From assembly GCA_037013685.1 (NCBI GenBank), contig CM072887.1:51263154-51327153 (forward strand): a stretch of 64,000 nucleotides of DNA, in the 5' to 3' direction. The position numbers were made by a program, and so were the translations under genes. The DNA comes from Acridotheres tristis. Lineage: Eukaryota; Chordata; Aves; Passeriformes; Sturnidae. This document shows, in pieces, positions 23,966 to 38,100 of the stretch; position 1 is the first letter of the stretch, and each line of letters starts with the position of its first letter. The notes beneath the pieces were generated by a model that saw only the letters and a program-made list of their open reading frames with translations, did not search any database and had not been told where the DNA came from.

Positions 23966-26900
23966 TGTGTGGGTGACCTCTGTCTCAATGCTGGCATCCA
24001 TCCCACAGCACAAAGTGCTCAGACCAGCTGGAGCATACATGACAAAACTTCACAGAAGACTGATTGCACTGCTTCATGAGCAGGTACTGCAAAGGAAGTT
24101 CTGTCTTGAATCCCTGTGGCAATAGGGGAATACAAATAAAATTTCTAGTACCAAAAAAATGTATTATGATACTACAATCATCACCAAAGTAATGTATTTT
24201 TTAGGCCACATTTATCAGGGTCGTGAGAAGGAAACCAAGGGTTATTTAACTACTTTGGACCTCATCTGGAAGACTGGAGCAGAAATTCTTGAGGATTTTG
24301 CTCCATGATAGGAGCTATGATACCAAGCAGAGTCAGAAGTCCTCCTTCCTTCAGCATTCTCCTGAGTACAAGACATAGAACCACTCATCCCATTGCAACC
24401 CTGCTGTGCACACACTGCTCTCCCAGCAACAACTGACCTTACACATGGTGACTGCTGTTGTTCTGCTCCTCTGCTTGCTAGAAAAAATACTGCTATGTAG
24501 CAAGAAGAATCACATTTTTTTCCAGTTCTCCTTCCTTTTTCACATTTAAAATACAAAAGCCATGCAGGTCACTGACTGCTCAGTGAGATCAGCCTGGCTG
24601 GGGACAGAGGTGTAAGTGAGGGAAGCAGAGACAGTCAGACCAGCATTAAACTGAAAAGAGACTTGGCAGAGTCTGCAAGAGAACTCAGAGAAGCCCATAG
24701 CTTTAATACTAAGGATGTCACAGCTCCTCCGCAACCTGATTGTCTTGGAGCCCTTTGATACTATGTTCAGTATCACTGTCTTCTCATTATGTCTATGTAT
24801 TGCCCATCATTGTAATCCTCAAAAAGGTACTTGACAGAAAGAAAGGCCATTTCCCAGTGAAAGGTTTTTTTGTTTTTTCTTATCAAGCTCTGCATTATCT
24901 TTGTTAAAGCAAGATTACTTATGTTTACAGAGTTCAGAGTCTAAAAAAGTAACGAAATGTGAAAGATAAACTCTTTGCAGCAGTGTTAACGTCAGTTTTA
25001 TTTGCATCTTCTATTTTACAGTATTCAGTAAATATGTACAGAATACATTTGCAGATTACTATATCAATGTCCACATTTTCTGAGAAAAAAACCAGAAAAA
25101 TAGAAATGTGTTATGTGTAAGGAATGTAGTTGGATTTTACTCTAAAAGAAAATATCCCTTGTAATTTACTGATATTTGACACTATAACAGTATAACCTTT
25201 AGTTACATGATGTCTATTTTCTCCAGCTCTCATCTCTTGGCAGGGATGGTTCACAGAAGATATGAATGCCTTAGTACAGGCATGGGTGAAAGGCAGAGCA
25301 CCTGTCAGTCTCTGAATACGTTCCTCTTCTCCTGCCCTTCTCCCCAAATGTGTACCTTTTCATGCTTGTCTAAACTGCACTTCAACCATGCAGTGTATTT
25401 GGATTTTAGAAAGAAGTGACGTTATCAGGATTCATACATATTTAAGAACAAGGACAAACACTTTCTTGCATGCTATACTGGTTAGAACTGAGATCTTTCT
25501 TAGTCCAAGCATTTATACACATGATTTAATGTGATTCCATTTGTAAAAATCATGCCACCCTCTTGAGACCCTTGTATTTATCTGCTTTCAATTACATTTG
25601 AAGTATTCTGAAAGTCTCCTATACTAATCCCATCCAAGTTGGGAGTCACATAGCTCATGCATGAGACTGTCAAACATGAGTAGTTGCAGATGTCAGCACA
25701 CCAGTGGCAGGAATCCAGAAAGATAGATCAAGGCTTAGTCACTGAAAAATACACGCCAGCACATCTCAGATACATAGCATTGTAGCACCTCATGAGGAAA
25801 ACGTGTCATGACAGGAAATCAATAATCTCTTGAAGGCGATCTGTTTTTGAAATATCCTTGATTAATTATGCCAGGGTGTGTTTGGCAACTTAGCCTGATC
25901 CAGCCTTAACCTAATGCTTTTTGCATGAGGCACTATTGTTACTAGTCTCATAAGTCAAATCTGATGGTTCAAGTTGGGTTTTAAAGGGTCAGGCTATAGA
26001 TTTTGTAATGTCTTTGTATCTGACATTGCTCTCTTTACTATGGTGTGTAGGCTTTTACTTTCAATCAAAATAACAGGTGTTTTGAGATGAACAATAGCAT
26101 TTACAACTAATTGGATTTGAAGCAAAATGACTCTCCTAAATAAAGTGTGTCATATAGTGGGTTAAACAAGTAGGGAATGTCAGTGCATTTTCATGGCAAA
26201 AGGTGTTCATTCAGGATGTTCCCCAGGCTTGTTTGCTCATGTGCCTTCTTTTCAGAGTAGAAGCAGCTCTAGGAGACTCACAAGCAGGGCTACATCTCTG
26301 TTCTTCCCCTGCCTTCTTGCACAAACTCGTTTTCTCCCGCAACAAGTTTTTCAACCAAACCTGCTACTCCATCTGCCTTCCAACCAATGCAGGAACCCAG
26401 CTCATGCCTCTAGGCTTCCCTGTGCCCCCACCACGTACCCCCTCTTCCCTGCACCTCAACACATGCTAGTGGCTTAGTCGCTCCTGGTCTTAGTAATCTG
26501 GTGATGCCAATAAACCCAGCATTGGCCTTCTGCAAGACCAGCAGCTGCCTTGGTGCCTGGCCATGGCTCTTCATGGTCTATGGGTGACTCGGCAGTAGCT
26601 GCTCCTGTGCAGCTGCTGTAGCACAGGCATGCACCTCTGCCTTGCAGTGGAGTACATGCTGTTTAGAAGACTCAGGGCAATGCATGTCCAGTAAAACTGG
26701 ACAGACAGACAGATTGTTGAGTGCAGCAGTACAACTGTTCTCACCTTAGTCTGCTACTGCTTTCTGTAATACAACAAAAAAGCTTAGGAGGTTAAGTCCT
26801 CTAGAGCTATTTGTTAAAGGAGTTTACATGTGTAATGTAAAGAAATAATGATATAAAGATAATAACAATATCTGTGAGATAAATTGTTTCAACCACATTG

Positions 26901-28619
26901 CAGATAGTTGCAATCACCATGTGATAGATCAAAGTTTGACCTTTGGCTACCTCACCTACACAACACCCAATAAATCCAGTCCCTCAGTAACCACTTCCAA
27001 GATTTTAGATTTCCGAATAGCATCAAAGAGTCACCACTTGAAAAAGAAACTGAGAAATAATGGGGATTTTTATTTTCCCAAATGTGGAATTTCTTTCCCC
27101 AAATTATACTGGCCCAAAGCCCAGGACAAGCAATATTTGGTCCTGGACCAGTGACAGATTCAGAGTCCAATGTTTTCAGGTTAGAAAGAAGATACTTTGG
27201 CTATCATGAAGCCAAAAATATCCCTCTGTGAAAGCCTTAGTATGAGTCTTGGGAGATTGCGAGATGTTAGAATTTAATACAGAATATTTTATGTACTGAT
27301 AAACTTTTCAAGTTAGTTAAAGAGATTTAGAAAACATATTGATATGAATTATTTTCCCTTTTTGAGGCCTCTGAGTCATGTTATGGAAGGAGTTCACTTT
27401 TTAGGGAGAGAAATAGTGTTTTCCATATGATTTAAACCATTGGTAAAGTACATCTTCAGGCTGTCTTTAGTGATTTTTTTGCTAGGAATACATGAGGCTC
27501 AATGACTTTCAAAGCACTTTTTCAGCAGGACCTGGAAAAGCAGTCAAATATTCATTCATGCAAATTAAATCTTGGTAGCACATGTAAAAATCTGTGTGTG
27601 TGTGTGTGTGTGTGTGTGTACAAACATTGATTTTAAGGATAATTTTAAGAGACAACAATATATTTATTTGCCTAGATAAACCTTTTTGCAAACAGTAGTT
27701 GGAGAAATTGTAGGGCAGGTGGTTAAGCTGGCAAGTAAACTGAGAAAAATATGTAGAAAAATTACTTTGCATAACACTGTGATTAATGAGTGCTTCTTGC
27801 ACAGGATATATCTGTATGTATATTCCAAGTTGTTAGTAGTGTGTTTTTTCTAAGGATTCCTTGGCAAAAATAAGGACTTGAAGTTGAAACTATATTGGGG
27901 TCTGCAGGGTTTGCTCAGCCATGGCTGAATGCACAGGACCAGGACTTTATTGATTGTCTTGTATTTTAAAAGTCTGCTAAGGATCAAGCAGTGCCCTGCT
28001 GGCAGGAGCAGACTGGGGAGTTTGGGCATGGCACAGAATGGACAAGAAAGCCTGACTAAGGGATCCCAGCAAAAGGAGAGCGTTGATTTATGTGACATTG
28101 GACTTGGCATGTGTTTAATGTTTGCATACATGACAGGCATTAAAAGTAGTTACGTTGAATTAAACAAAGTTAAAGAAAATTAAAGACACAGCAATGCTGT
28201 TCCGTTTGGCAATATGGCACTGGTTTTACCGTTTTGCTATACTATATATACTGTGTCTGGTCCCTACCCTCATCTTGTTTCAAGTGACCAAGATTTTGTG
28301 TGTCATGTTAGAGTATTAAGGATTGGAGCTGCTAGAAAGCAGCTTGGAGCAGCAGGAGCTGAAATGGAAGAGAGACAGACAGCTCAGAGGGAGGCAATTG
28401 AAGGAGCCTCCAAAAACGGAGGGGAACCAGGACAGGGGGTCAATCAGGGTAACAACTGATAGATGCTGAAAGAGCCAAGATGTCTCCGAACTATAAACTA
28501 GAAGGATTAGATTGGCTTTCATACAATTTTTTGTTATTTCTCTATACATGCTTGCTCATCTTAGGCTAACACCTGGGAATGGAACTGAGAAATGTGATGT
28601 GGTTCTTCATTCCTCCATA
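23966..28619 (+). other. AIG1 large intron, segment e (no exon recognised)
   Basis: Single-copy intronic sequence containing the TG microsatellite at 27593-27619. A moderately GC-rich stretch at 26.2-26.6 kb carries two overlapping frames of 88-94 codons without recognisable protein features. No exon or RNA gene recognised. Confidence 0.5.
27593..27619. repeat. (TG)n microsatellite
   Basis: There are 13.5 uninterrupted TG units, long enough to be length-polymorphic. Confidence 0.98.
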
Positions 28620-28800
28620 GCTACCCTACGTGACCTTGAGTGAAGCATGCCATCTCCATCTTGCCCTTCTTCAAAATGAGGATAGGATATCCTGCTTCTA
28701 CAGATCAGGGCTGCTGTGAGGGTATGTTTAGTAACGCTTTTGAGGCGCTGAAGTGCTTTAGTGATTGGCACTGTGGAAATTCTATAGATAAACACCTATA
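28620..28800 (+). repeat. Possible ancient SINE/LINE (MIR/L3-like) relic
   Basis: The order 'cttcaaaatgaggatagga', 'gggctgctgtgaggg', 'cgctttt...gcgctgaagtgcttt' and 'ttctatagataa' resembles the 3' parts of old amniote MIR or L3/CR1-like elements (an 'aaaatgagga' box, a 'gttgtgagg' box, then 'gcgctttga...ctatataaa'). The match is weak and made by eye only, so the family is uncertain. Confidence 0.4.
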
Positions 28801-31800
28801 TATAACCTCCCTAACACTAGTACAGTCATAGGGTGAGATCAGATTGACACTGCTATTTCAATATATAGTATATACTGCATGTGTCTGAAGAAACAAGAAC
28901 AAAGCTGACAACATCAGGTGTACGTGGAGAAAGTGATACAAATCCTCTTAAGTCAGGAGTAAGATGTCCACTATGTTTTTCTGCAGAAAAGAGGAAAAGA
29001 GGGAATAACATTAAAGAGGAAGTGTTAATTTTCTTTTCAAAGAAAGAAACACTCTCATATTGATTGAAAATGCTTATCTTTGGCTCTTGTGTGTTTTGTG
29101 GCATTATAAGGTATTGGTCTTTGTTTAGGTCATGTAATACTTCTTCCTCCCTCCAACCTACCATAACAATTAGTGAGTCGTCTGTGGCTGCCTTGGAGTG
29201 CATCCTGTGCATCAGCATGTCTCATTTAATAGTCATAATTTCTCATTTGTAAGAGGGAAAGTGCTACCAGTGCTTTCGGTCTCATAAGGGCTCAGGCTCA
29301 CTCAAGGATTTCAATTTATTATGCACCTAGCTCTGATATCCTGCTGCTCTCTTTATGGATTAGGCTGGCTTGGTAGAAGGTATCATCCTTCAGACGACAC
29401 ATAAATACTCTTTTGCCAGCTGTTCCTTTCTCAGAAGTTTCTCAAGGAGTTAATCATAATCATGCCCCTATTTTACTAGTTCCTGATCTGGTTTTCCATG
29501 GTACTCTGTTAGGACCACGCAGAAAAATGAGCTTTATTGCTACTGTTACTCTGTAAATGGCACTGATTAGAACTGTAGGGACTTTTAGGCTTATTAGTAT
29601 TTGTTTCCAGGGTGAACACACTAGTAGTGGTTTTAAATTTAGAGGAATAGGCATAGGTCAGTTTGCTGCTGGTTTCTGTAAAATCTTTGTCTCAAGGTGC
29701 ACAAACTCCTGAGAGGGAAGAAAGTGGCAGACAGACTTTCACTCATTCTGATGTGGAGAAGATGTTTAATAACATAATCCTGTTGGGAGTTTACAGGGAA
29801 AAGGGGAAGGGTAACATCTTGCTGATGGAAACTATATTTTATAGGCAAATTGTAAAAGAAAGCAGAGGCCGCCAGAAAGCACAGCAGTTTGCACAGAAGG
29901 GTACAAAGAAGGGGAGCACTGCCAAATTTATACCAGCATAAGTCTCAGGCACAGTGGTAGTGTGCTGCAGGATAGTTTCCCTAGCAGATGTTTAAGCAGA
30001 TGCCCTTGCCAGGGCAGAGGCTTTGATATGGACACAGCTTTGGATGGCAGATGTAGCCTCCAGGTCCGGGGCCGCACAAGTTCTGTGGGTGAAAACCTAT
30101 CTGCAGCCTCCTTGTTGCAGGGCACACCAGTACTCCCAGGAGGCTCCCAGTCCATCAGTTAAAATGTTGGTGGACATCAAAACTGCAAGGCCCTCTTTCT
30201 TATCACTGGACTTTTGCTGACTCTTAAGAACATGGGCTGAATGTCATGATGTAGGCCTCAGAGGTGCCTAGTATTTCCATTGAACTAAAATATCCTATAC
30301 CTTGTAGTTTTCAGTCTGATCAAATTGAGTAACAAGTCAGTCTGTTGGTTGAAGTGAATTATAATCACAATTTCTGTGATCCTCAAACAGTTTAACCATT
30401 CCTACAGAACTTCTGCAAGTTACCTGGGCATCTGAGATGCCTTTGTAGACTGAATTCCTTGTCATAAAGGTCGTTCTGGACAGTCAGTGCAGATCAGGAT
30501 GATGACTTAGGAAGACATCACTACCATGTTTGTGCTGATGATACAATACATAAAGCAGTCAAGTTAACACCTTTTGAAAAGTTTTAGGATTCCATTTAAA
30601 ACACAGTTAAGGGAGGGAGAAATGCCAAGTAAGGTACTGTTGAAACCAGTGTTAAAAAAAGCAGCACTTATTGCACTTACTGCTTGGAAGATGAAAGACT
30701 TTCAAGAATGAGCACTTAATTGCCTAAAGACTATTGCAGAACCCATTGTTAATGTACCTAATTTGCATTAAATCTTTTTTTCCAACTAACTGTTGCAGAA
30801 CACACCTAAAACAGGGAAGCACAGTCCTCCATCAAAGCTCAGCTTCCCAAGCTAGCACTGCAGTTGTGGTGCATATTTGTAATGTGATTTTCTGGTCTCA
30901 AATGCCATTAGGCACATATATACCATGTAGGGTGTGGTATATATTTTAGTAATATCTTTTAAAGAGTTATTAATGAGCAGAGTTTCTCTCAGGAAGCCGT
31001 GACAGTGGCTCTAGGAATTAATCCACCTGCAAGATCCCAAGATGCCTTTTCTTTATAGTGTGTGCTAATTCAGCTTCACTCAGAAGTTCCTTCTTTGGAG
31101 TCAGTCTCCGGAGTGTCTTGTGGATCAGATTCTCTGTATGATAACCTTCCTGCACATTTCCTTCAGGCTCTGTGCATTGTTCTGGTTTCTCTGTTTCCTA
31201 GCAGTTGGAGATTTGGCAAGCCATATTTCTTCACCACTTGTAGGTGATGGGTCCTTGGAAAGCAATGCCATGTAGTAGACACAGAATGAGAGGAAGTTGT
31301 GGCTTTCTGCTCTGCTGAGACCAGCACTTCCTAGCAGAAAGATTTATCAAAGCTGCCTTTCCAGCAACAGGGGCAGGCAGTGAGGGGTCTGAGGAAGGCA
31401 ATGCCATGACTGGGTAATGGGGGCTTATGGTCAGCTCTTCAGCTCACAAAGTGGTCTTGGCAGGTGAATCCTTCAGAGAGGGGTAAAAAATGTGTCTGAG
31501 GGCTGCTGTCTTGGCACTCCAGAGAATAAAATGATTTGTGGCTGCGAGGACACCTTGCAGAAAACACCACAGTCACAGCTGGAGAAGCTGACAGGGTAGG
31601 TGTTCTTGCAAGGAGATGCAGTTACTGAGCCCTGAAAAATCTCAGTTTAAGAGCTCCTGCAAATGATACAGGGTTTGGTATCTCCCCCAGTGCTGCCTGG
31701 GCCGAGCTGTGGGCTGGGGACTACCCTGAGCCTGTGGGTCACCACAGGGAACATGTGCAGAGAGGGTTGCCTTTCTGGGACAGTGGAATGGTGCTCTCTG

Positions 31801-34439
31801 GTGTGGCCACAGCAGTGCTCAGCACAAGTCTCTTGTGTCAGCACAGTCATACAGGCAAAACTATTTCATGGGGGCAGCTGGTCTGAGTGGCAGAAGAATA
31901 GGATGTCCAGGTAAAAATTTACTTTTGTTTGTAACTACTTAGTCCATATTAAAAGTGCCTTATCAATATAGCATTAATTAGTAGTGCTAGCATAGTTTAT
32001 TACTCTTATAATACTATACTAGTCATTATACTCTAATTATGTATTTGTTCTTTTCTTAAAAACTTCTAATGGTGCAAAATGGCAACTACTGTAAAGCTGT
32101 TAGAGCAGCTAATCATCCTTACTGTTTAAACCTCCATGTTATTTGAACTTCCTCATTCCTCAGTCTTCTCTGAAGTAAGCAAGCCCCAGGAGATACTTTG
32201 GCAAACAAGGTGAGAAATGTGGTTTTGTCCCCTTGCGTGCCAGTAAGTAAAAGGGATCAGTCCCAGAGGTACCAGTCGGGTATGTTTGATTGGCACAGCG
32301 TGATCTTTAGGCAGGGCAGGGAAATATCAATGCTATTTTCTCTCTAAGCCTCAGCTTGCCACTGGCCTGTTTATTCAGAAATCAGGTGGCAAAAACATTA
32401 GAGGATATGAAATCTTAGGCCCCCTGCAGAATACCCGGCCATGATGGATCCCGCTGCAAGCACATTTGACCCCTGATCATCTTCACTATGCTTCGGTCTA
32501 GAGTTTTAATTGGCATTGTTTGGATAAAAGGTATCCCAGACTACATAATTTCATGTATTTTAAATCAAGGTTTTTTTTAGGAGCTGAAATGTAGAGAAAG
32601 GAAATTTTATCTTGGTTGTGGTTTGGTAAAGGATCTGAAGCAACTTTTTAGAGTGGCACTTTCACAAAAGCATTTTAAACCAAAGTTCATACTCCAAATT
32701 TGTAAAACTGCAGTGTTGGCATGCACCATTGGCATTCACTCTAACAGACTGAAATTAAAGATACACATCTCTGATTTTCTCCTTACACTTTTAATTCCAC
32801 TGTACTTTTAACGGGATTTTGTACACAAACTCCTCAGTGGCACTGCTCATTATTTGCTTTTCCCCCCACCCCTTACCTTTAGAAAAGAGCAGAAGTAAGA
32901 ATTTAGGAAAAGAACAACTTATTTTATGATATAACCACAAGAATTGGAAGGATGGAAAGGAATGAGTATTCTAGATTAAGGCTTGATTGCTGAAATTATT
33001 TTAACTGTGTTTTAATTGGTAAGCTGTTGAGTTGTTATCATCAATGAGGAACTCATCAACAAGCAGTATCGAAAGCCGTAAACATTTACATGGAGAAACC
33101 AAGCTCACAAGCTCTGTAACAATCATCCATAGAGTGTAGAGTTAAAACTAAATGACTGGATTACAAGAATACATTGTACAAGGAGTATCAAGGGTGGAGT
33201 TTGGAATTAATAGTTACTGTTTTCTTCTGTTTTTCTCTCTGAATAAATTATGGGGGCAGGGCAGGAGACATTTGCACAGCCTCCAACTGCGCCATACAGA
33301 CGCAGGATGTACAGGTGGATCTCGAGGGCTTGCTTTGCTGTCAGTCCCTGATCATGGATTTTGAAGGTCCTGTGCAGCTCATAGACCTCTCATCTAATGA
33401 TGGCACATTTATAGAAGACCACATGTAAAACATCTCTGCATTCCCTTGATGCTGATTTATACCATTTAAAGGGTGGAACAAGATGTTAAAAGATGAAGAA
33501 ATTGAAATCTCCCCTAACTGCTGTATTATCCACCTGACATTCTCCAAAAGCTAGTCATTAATTACTAAAGCCTTGAAAATCAGAGCAGATATCCAATTCA
33601 ATTATGTTACATCTCTCAGCAAGAGCATTTCCATTATCTTACCATTTCCCATTCAAACCATCCTTCTTTGCAGTTTTTAAAAGCTTAGACCCCACTGTTT
33701 CTTCTCAGTTGAACCTGTAATCCACACAAAGATATTTCTACTCCATGTCCTTCCTATCTGCATTCAGGTGAAAGTCGGTATGGGTTTACATTGTAATTGT
33801 TGCAAACTTAAAAATCTGACCCTCCAGCATACCCCAGAACTACATGATGGCACAATGTGGCCAGTGTATGCCATAACTTTCCTTTCCAATTAGTGATCAA
33901 GTACTTGGGAAAGAACTGAACCTGTATTAGGATTTAGACTGCACTTTCAATCCTTACACCTCGAGGCCTTCCTGTGGAGTGGGCAGAAGAGCTCACAGTC
34001 AGTCATACCAAGCCCTAGAGCTAAGCTCTCAACTGAAATAATTCCCTTTAGATGCCAGCAAAAACTTGGCCCCATGGAGGCAAGGCAGGGTATGTTTCTG
34101 GAGTCACCACAAATGCTGGTCTTAAGTGAGCTGTATATTCAGAAATTATGGGGTTTATTTCCTGGCACATTTGTTCTTTGCTTATGTATATTTTCATGCC
34201 TGCCAGCACTCTGAAATGTAGACATTGAGTGTTGGGTACTGGCTGGATGCAGTTTTTCATGCTGCTGACATTAATTGGATGAACAGGCCTTCTCAGAAGG
34301 GACAGTGTAAGAAATGTGTATGAGAAAATAACAAAATAAGGAGTTTCACAGCTAAATAAAGACAAGTGGCTGAAAATGGTTTTTACAACTTTGGCTTTCA
34401 TATGATTCATTTGGGAATCTAAAACAGTTTTGCACAACT
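28801..34439 (+). other. AIG1 large intron, segment f (no exon recognised)
   Basis: Single-copy intronic sequence. I looked for the AIG1 exon that should precede 35037 (encoding the tract ending in a WLNHGM-like peptide, then a donor) and did not see it here or elsewhere upstream. A richer stretch at 31.3-31.9 kb has frames of 67-83 codons without protein features. No other feature recognised. Confidence 0.5.
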
Positions 34440-34760
34440 AACAAATTAAGATTCACAACACCTTTCTGAACATAATTGTTTCTGTCTTGCAGATGGAGGA
34501 ACAGAGATATTGATGCTATCATTTAAAAATATGTCCTCTGTTTTCAGGTCCCCAGATTGAGATACATTGAAACCTAATTCTCAGAAGCATTAAATACCTC
34601 CATTTATATTCATTCATTTGGCATTGTTTGTACTTAGTCTCTGAAAACCAGATGCAGTGCCTTCCAAATAGAATGGTCAAAATAACTGAAGTGATATGGC
34701 AGAGACCACAGAGCAACTGCAGGGCTAGACTGGAGTTGGGACCTGTGTCCCTTCAAGGTA
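34440..34760 (+). repeat. Possible ancient MIR/L2-like relic
   Basis: The phrase 'tgcagatggaggaacagaga' near 34490 and, further on, 'ggcagagaccacagagcaac' plus 'gactggagttgggacctgtg' resemble boxes of MIR or L2 tails. The spacing is wide and the similarity low, so this could be chance. Confidence 0.3.
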
Positions 34761-35036
34761 CATTTCTTTTTTACTCACTGAGTATCTGCCATGGATTCTT
34801 GAACAAAAGGGAAAGCACATTCTAGTTACTCAGTTTTCCTCTGCTCTCTCGAACATTATAGAGATGATACTGGTTGGCTTATTGATCAGTTTTATAGTTA
34901 CTTTGCCTTGTCTTTCTAACCAGCAAGAATTGTCTTCAGGTGTCTGCAATTAAGTTTCTTATTGTAGAATTGAAATGAAAATATAGAGAACCATTTGTAT
35001 CACCTGGTTTCCCCCATTGTTTTGTTTTTTTTCCAG

Positions 35037-35152
35037 CACACAACAGTTTTGCCCTTCGTATTAATCGAGATGAGAACAACACATCATCAGTATCCCAGCA
35101 GGAGCTGTGGACTGGCTGCAGTGTGCACCTTCGCTGTTGGCTATATTTTATG
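35037..35152 (+). CDS. AIG1: AIG1 internal coding exon (catalytic His, 38 codons + 2 bases)
   Basis: This exon encodes a middle part of androgen-induced 1, a multi-pass membrane protein known to hydrolyse fatty acid esters of hydroxy fatty acids (FAHFAs) with a Thr/His pair. The translation starts [20 protein letters not shown] and continues through a hydrophobic segment CTFAVGYIL, nearly identical to the human protein as I recall it. By alignment the very first codon (CAC, 35037) is the histidine numbered 134 in human AIG1, recalled as catalytic. The exon follows a strong acceptor (T-rich tract, then 'ttccag' at 35031-35036) and ends in TG before the donor GTAAGG at 35153. The TG joins the first G of the next exon to form a Trp codon. 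No frameshift or stop is present, and the paralogue ADTRP differs clearly in this part. Confidence 0.97.
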
Positions 35153-38100
35153 GTAAGGGCTGTGCATGCTGTGTTTTCACATTGTATTGGGGGTTTTATA
35201 CTGCTAAATTTGGGCACATATTTCATTATGGATATAATCGCTAACAGATTCACGCTGCATGCCTCGTTTGGTCCAAGACCTGGGCTTTGTCTGGTTTCCC
35301 CAGATGCTTATATTTTTAGAAAGTATATGCCAAACCTCACACAACAGGAATTTGTTGAACAATCCCATGTAAGCAGTGGTCTTTCCAAGGGTACATTTTT
35401 CAACCTTTTTTCAAGCTAAATGTTTTTCTTGGATCTTAGTTTTATTGCTTGGGGTTTTTGTTCTATCAAATAAAATCTAGAATAGGCAAATTATTTCCTG
35501 CATCAGTATTTAGGCAGCAACAGAAAAGATAAAACACTGTCTTTTTTCTTTACTAGTTCATAAATTCTTTCTGTAAAATTGATTACAGAATAAGTCAGTA
35601 ATCTAAACACTCTAAAGTTTGTTTTAAGAAATGCAAATGTTGGTGAGAAATTGAACTAAAACAGAAATAATCTTTCTTACACAACATTAAATTAAGTCTT
35701 TAGGCAGTTTCTAATCAAGCACCTGACTTGTATGACAGAGTTAATATACTTTGGTCACCCTAGTATTTATTTTTCACTAAACCTTTGTTTTATTTATATT
35801 TCTCCTTTGATGCCATCTATCCTTTATCCTTTCTGCATTTCCTGACCCCCATTTCATATTCTTTCTTTCACTTCACAACATCCTTCTCTCAGCTAAGAAG
35901 GTATTTTCCAAAATTTCCGCCAACAAAAAGAGATAAAACTAATGTGAGAGTAACATGGTCTTGAGGCAGTACTATCGCAGTGCTTCAAATGTGCAATTTG
36001 TCCCTTTGGTCCAGTGAAAGAGAGGTCATTATTCACACATATTCACACACACTCGGTGATCATACAATACTGTTAATCCAGCTGAAGTGGGATGTTGTGT
36101 CCCAGGACAGCAGCCACATTCTGCCATTTGCTTTTATAAACATACATACTCTACTTAAAAAAAATAATATTTTTAATTGTAAGATAAGGGCAGCCTCATG
36201 CAAAAAGGCACGTGATTATTCCTTCAGGAAAAAGTAATTATGTTTTTAACCCATATATAGTAATGCTTAACTGTGATAGTTCTTGACCTTCCTCTAATGG
36301 TGCCTGGAGACAGATTGGCAGAGTTACCTATGGCTTGACCTCCTCTGGCAGCTCATGTTTTCTCAAAATCATCTAAGTAGACACATGCAATAATATTTAA
36401 TAAGAATTTAACATTGAAACAATCCACTTTTACAAGTGAGATAAAAACAGATGTGTCTTAAAATCTTCTAAGAATCTGTTACAGTATCAATGTGATGCTC
36501 GTCTAACTTGATCCTGCCTACTACAGTGAAAATATATCCTGCAACTACAAGGTTAAAAAAATTGTAGGACAAGTAAAGCAGGAGAAGAAGATTCTGCATT
36601 AAATAATTACACATTACTAATTACCCAGGCACAGACTATGGTCATCTCCCTTTGCTTTTGCTGTTTTTTGGTTTTGCCTACACATATGTTATTTCCAAAA
36701 CGGATAGGGCTTTCAAGTGATTATTCCAAGTTGTGATTTCTCTGTAAATGAGATGAGACAGTCTTAAAAATTCATCCTTCTAAATTATGCACGTACAACC
36801 CATTTCTCCTTCTACTGGTATGGAAGGAGGCCTTTGCAGGTTAATGGATGCAGACAAAAGCTACACTGTGCCATCACTTGCAAGTTCTGCCTTTCTTCAG
36901 CCTGCAGGTGCTGTTGAAGGCACATCCAAGATGTGCTTGAGGCTGCTAGCCAAATATTGGTCCCATTATATCAATATAATATACCATATTCAGAGGTTGG
37001 AGAAATCTTCCAGAAAGTATGAAGTGAGGAGTTTCATCCTTCTCATTCAGAATGTGCCTTCTTTTCACAGCTGAAATCCACTGTCTTCCTGTTTCCAAGG
37101 GACCACATTGCAGTAGAGACCTTAATCACTCAGAAGGCTTGGAATTGCTAGATTCAGATTTGTTGTTCTTGTTGGCAGAACCCTCAAGGTTAGCACAGTA
37201 TGCTAAAATGAGACTATACCTGCAAATGACCTAGTTCCATACAGCCTGGTGGAACTTCCTTCCTTTGTACCTAGGGTTGACCATGAGTCCTGGTCTGCGG
37301 CTTAGTTCGTGTTTTGTGTATTTATAACTAGAATTTGGGGATCTGCCACTTGAGAATTTGTCCTTCTGCCTATTCTGTTTTTCCCTCAGTTGCAGTTGTT
37401 TTTACTGCAACTCTAAGAATTAAGTGAAGACAGTTGCTAATCAAACGTTCTCTATGTCTTGTTTTTGAATTTTGAATTCTCTTCCCATCTCAGCTGAAAC
37501 TTTCTTACCATCCTACATGTTTTATGTATTGTGTTGTGCTTTTTGCTGGAAAGGAACATACAGGAGGATATTGTTTAGGTTTGATTCTGTGAATGCTTTT
37601 TTCAACTGCAAGTAGAGTAAAGCTTGTTTTATTTCATATGTGACTGAATCTGTCATGTATGAAAGGGGTGGTAGAACAGCAAGTGCCTTTTTATGTGTAA
37701 TTGGTAAATAAGAAAACTGGCAAACAATTCTGAATAGCATCACTGAAATTGGAAGAACATAGCTAAATTACTTGATGTCTCCTGAGTATGATTCAGAGAC
37801 TTGTTTTCTGAGAAACATCCTTTCTTGAAGAGTAAAAGCCTTTTCTGTTTTTCTATTTTTTTTTGCATTCTCTCCCTTCAGTCAAAGAGTTTTTGAGTAG
37901 GCACATTTAGTTCATGCACACCCTGTGAGAGGGAGCTCACAAGGAACTGTGCCCAGGCAGAGCATTCACAGACTTGTAGTGCTTGCTGCAGACCATACAT
38001 GGACTTTCAGGATCGAGGTCATGGGATAAGATGGGAAAAGCCTATTGGCTTTATTTAGCATGGCTTGAAAAGGTCACAGTTTGTATTGAATTGTTAAATC

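Noticed and set aside
34048..34437. 129-codon frame on the - strand just before an AIG1 exon
   Set aside because: Antisense to AIG1, no recognisable motifs and no splice-site support.
1..35036. Search for the N-terminal AIG1 exons, including the one ending in a WLNHGM-like peptide
   Set aside because: No matching coding string with proper splice sites was found by eye, so they are taken to lie upstream of the window.
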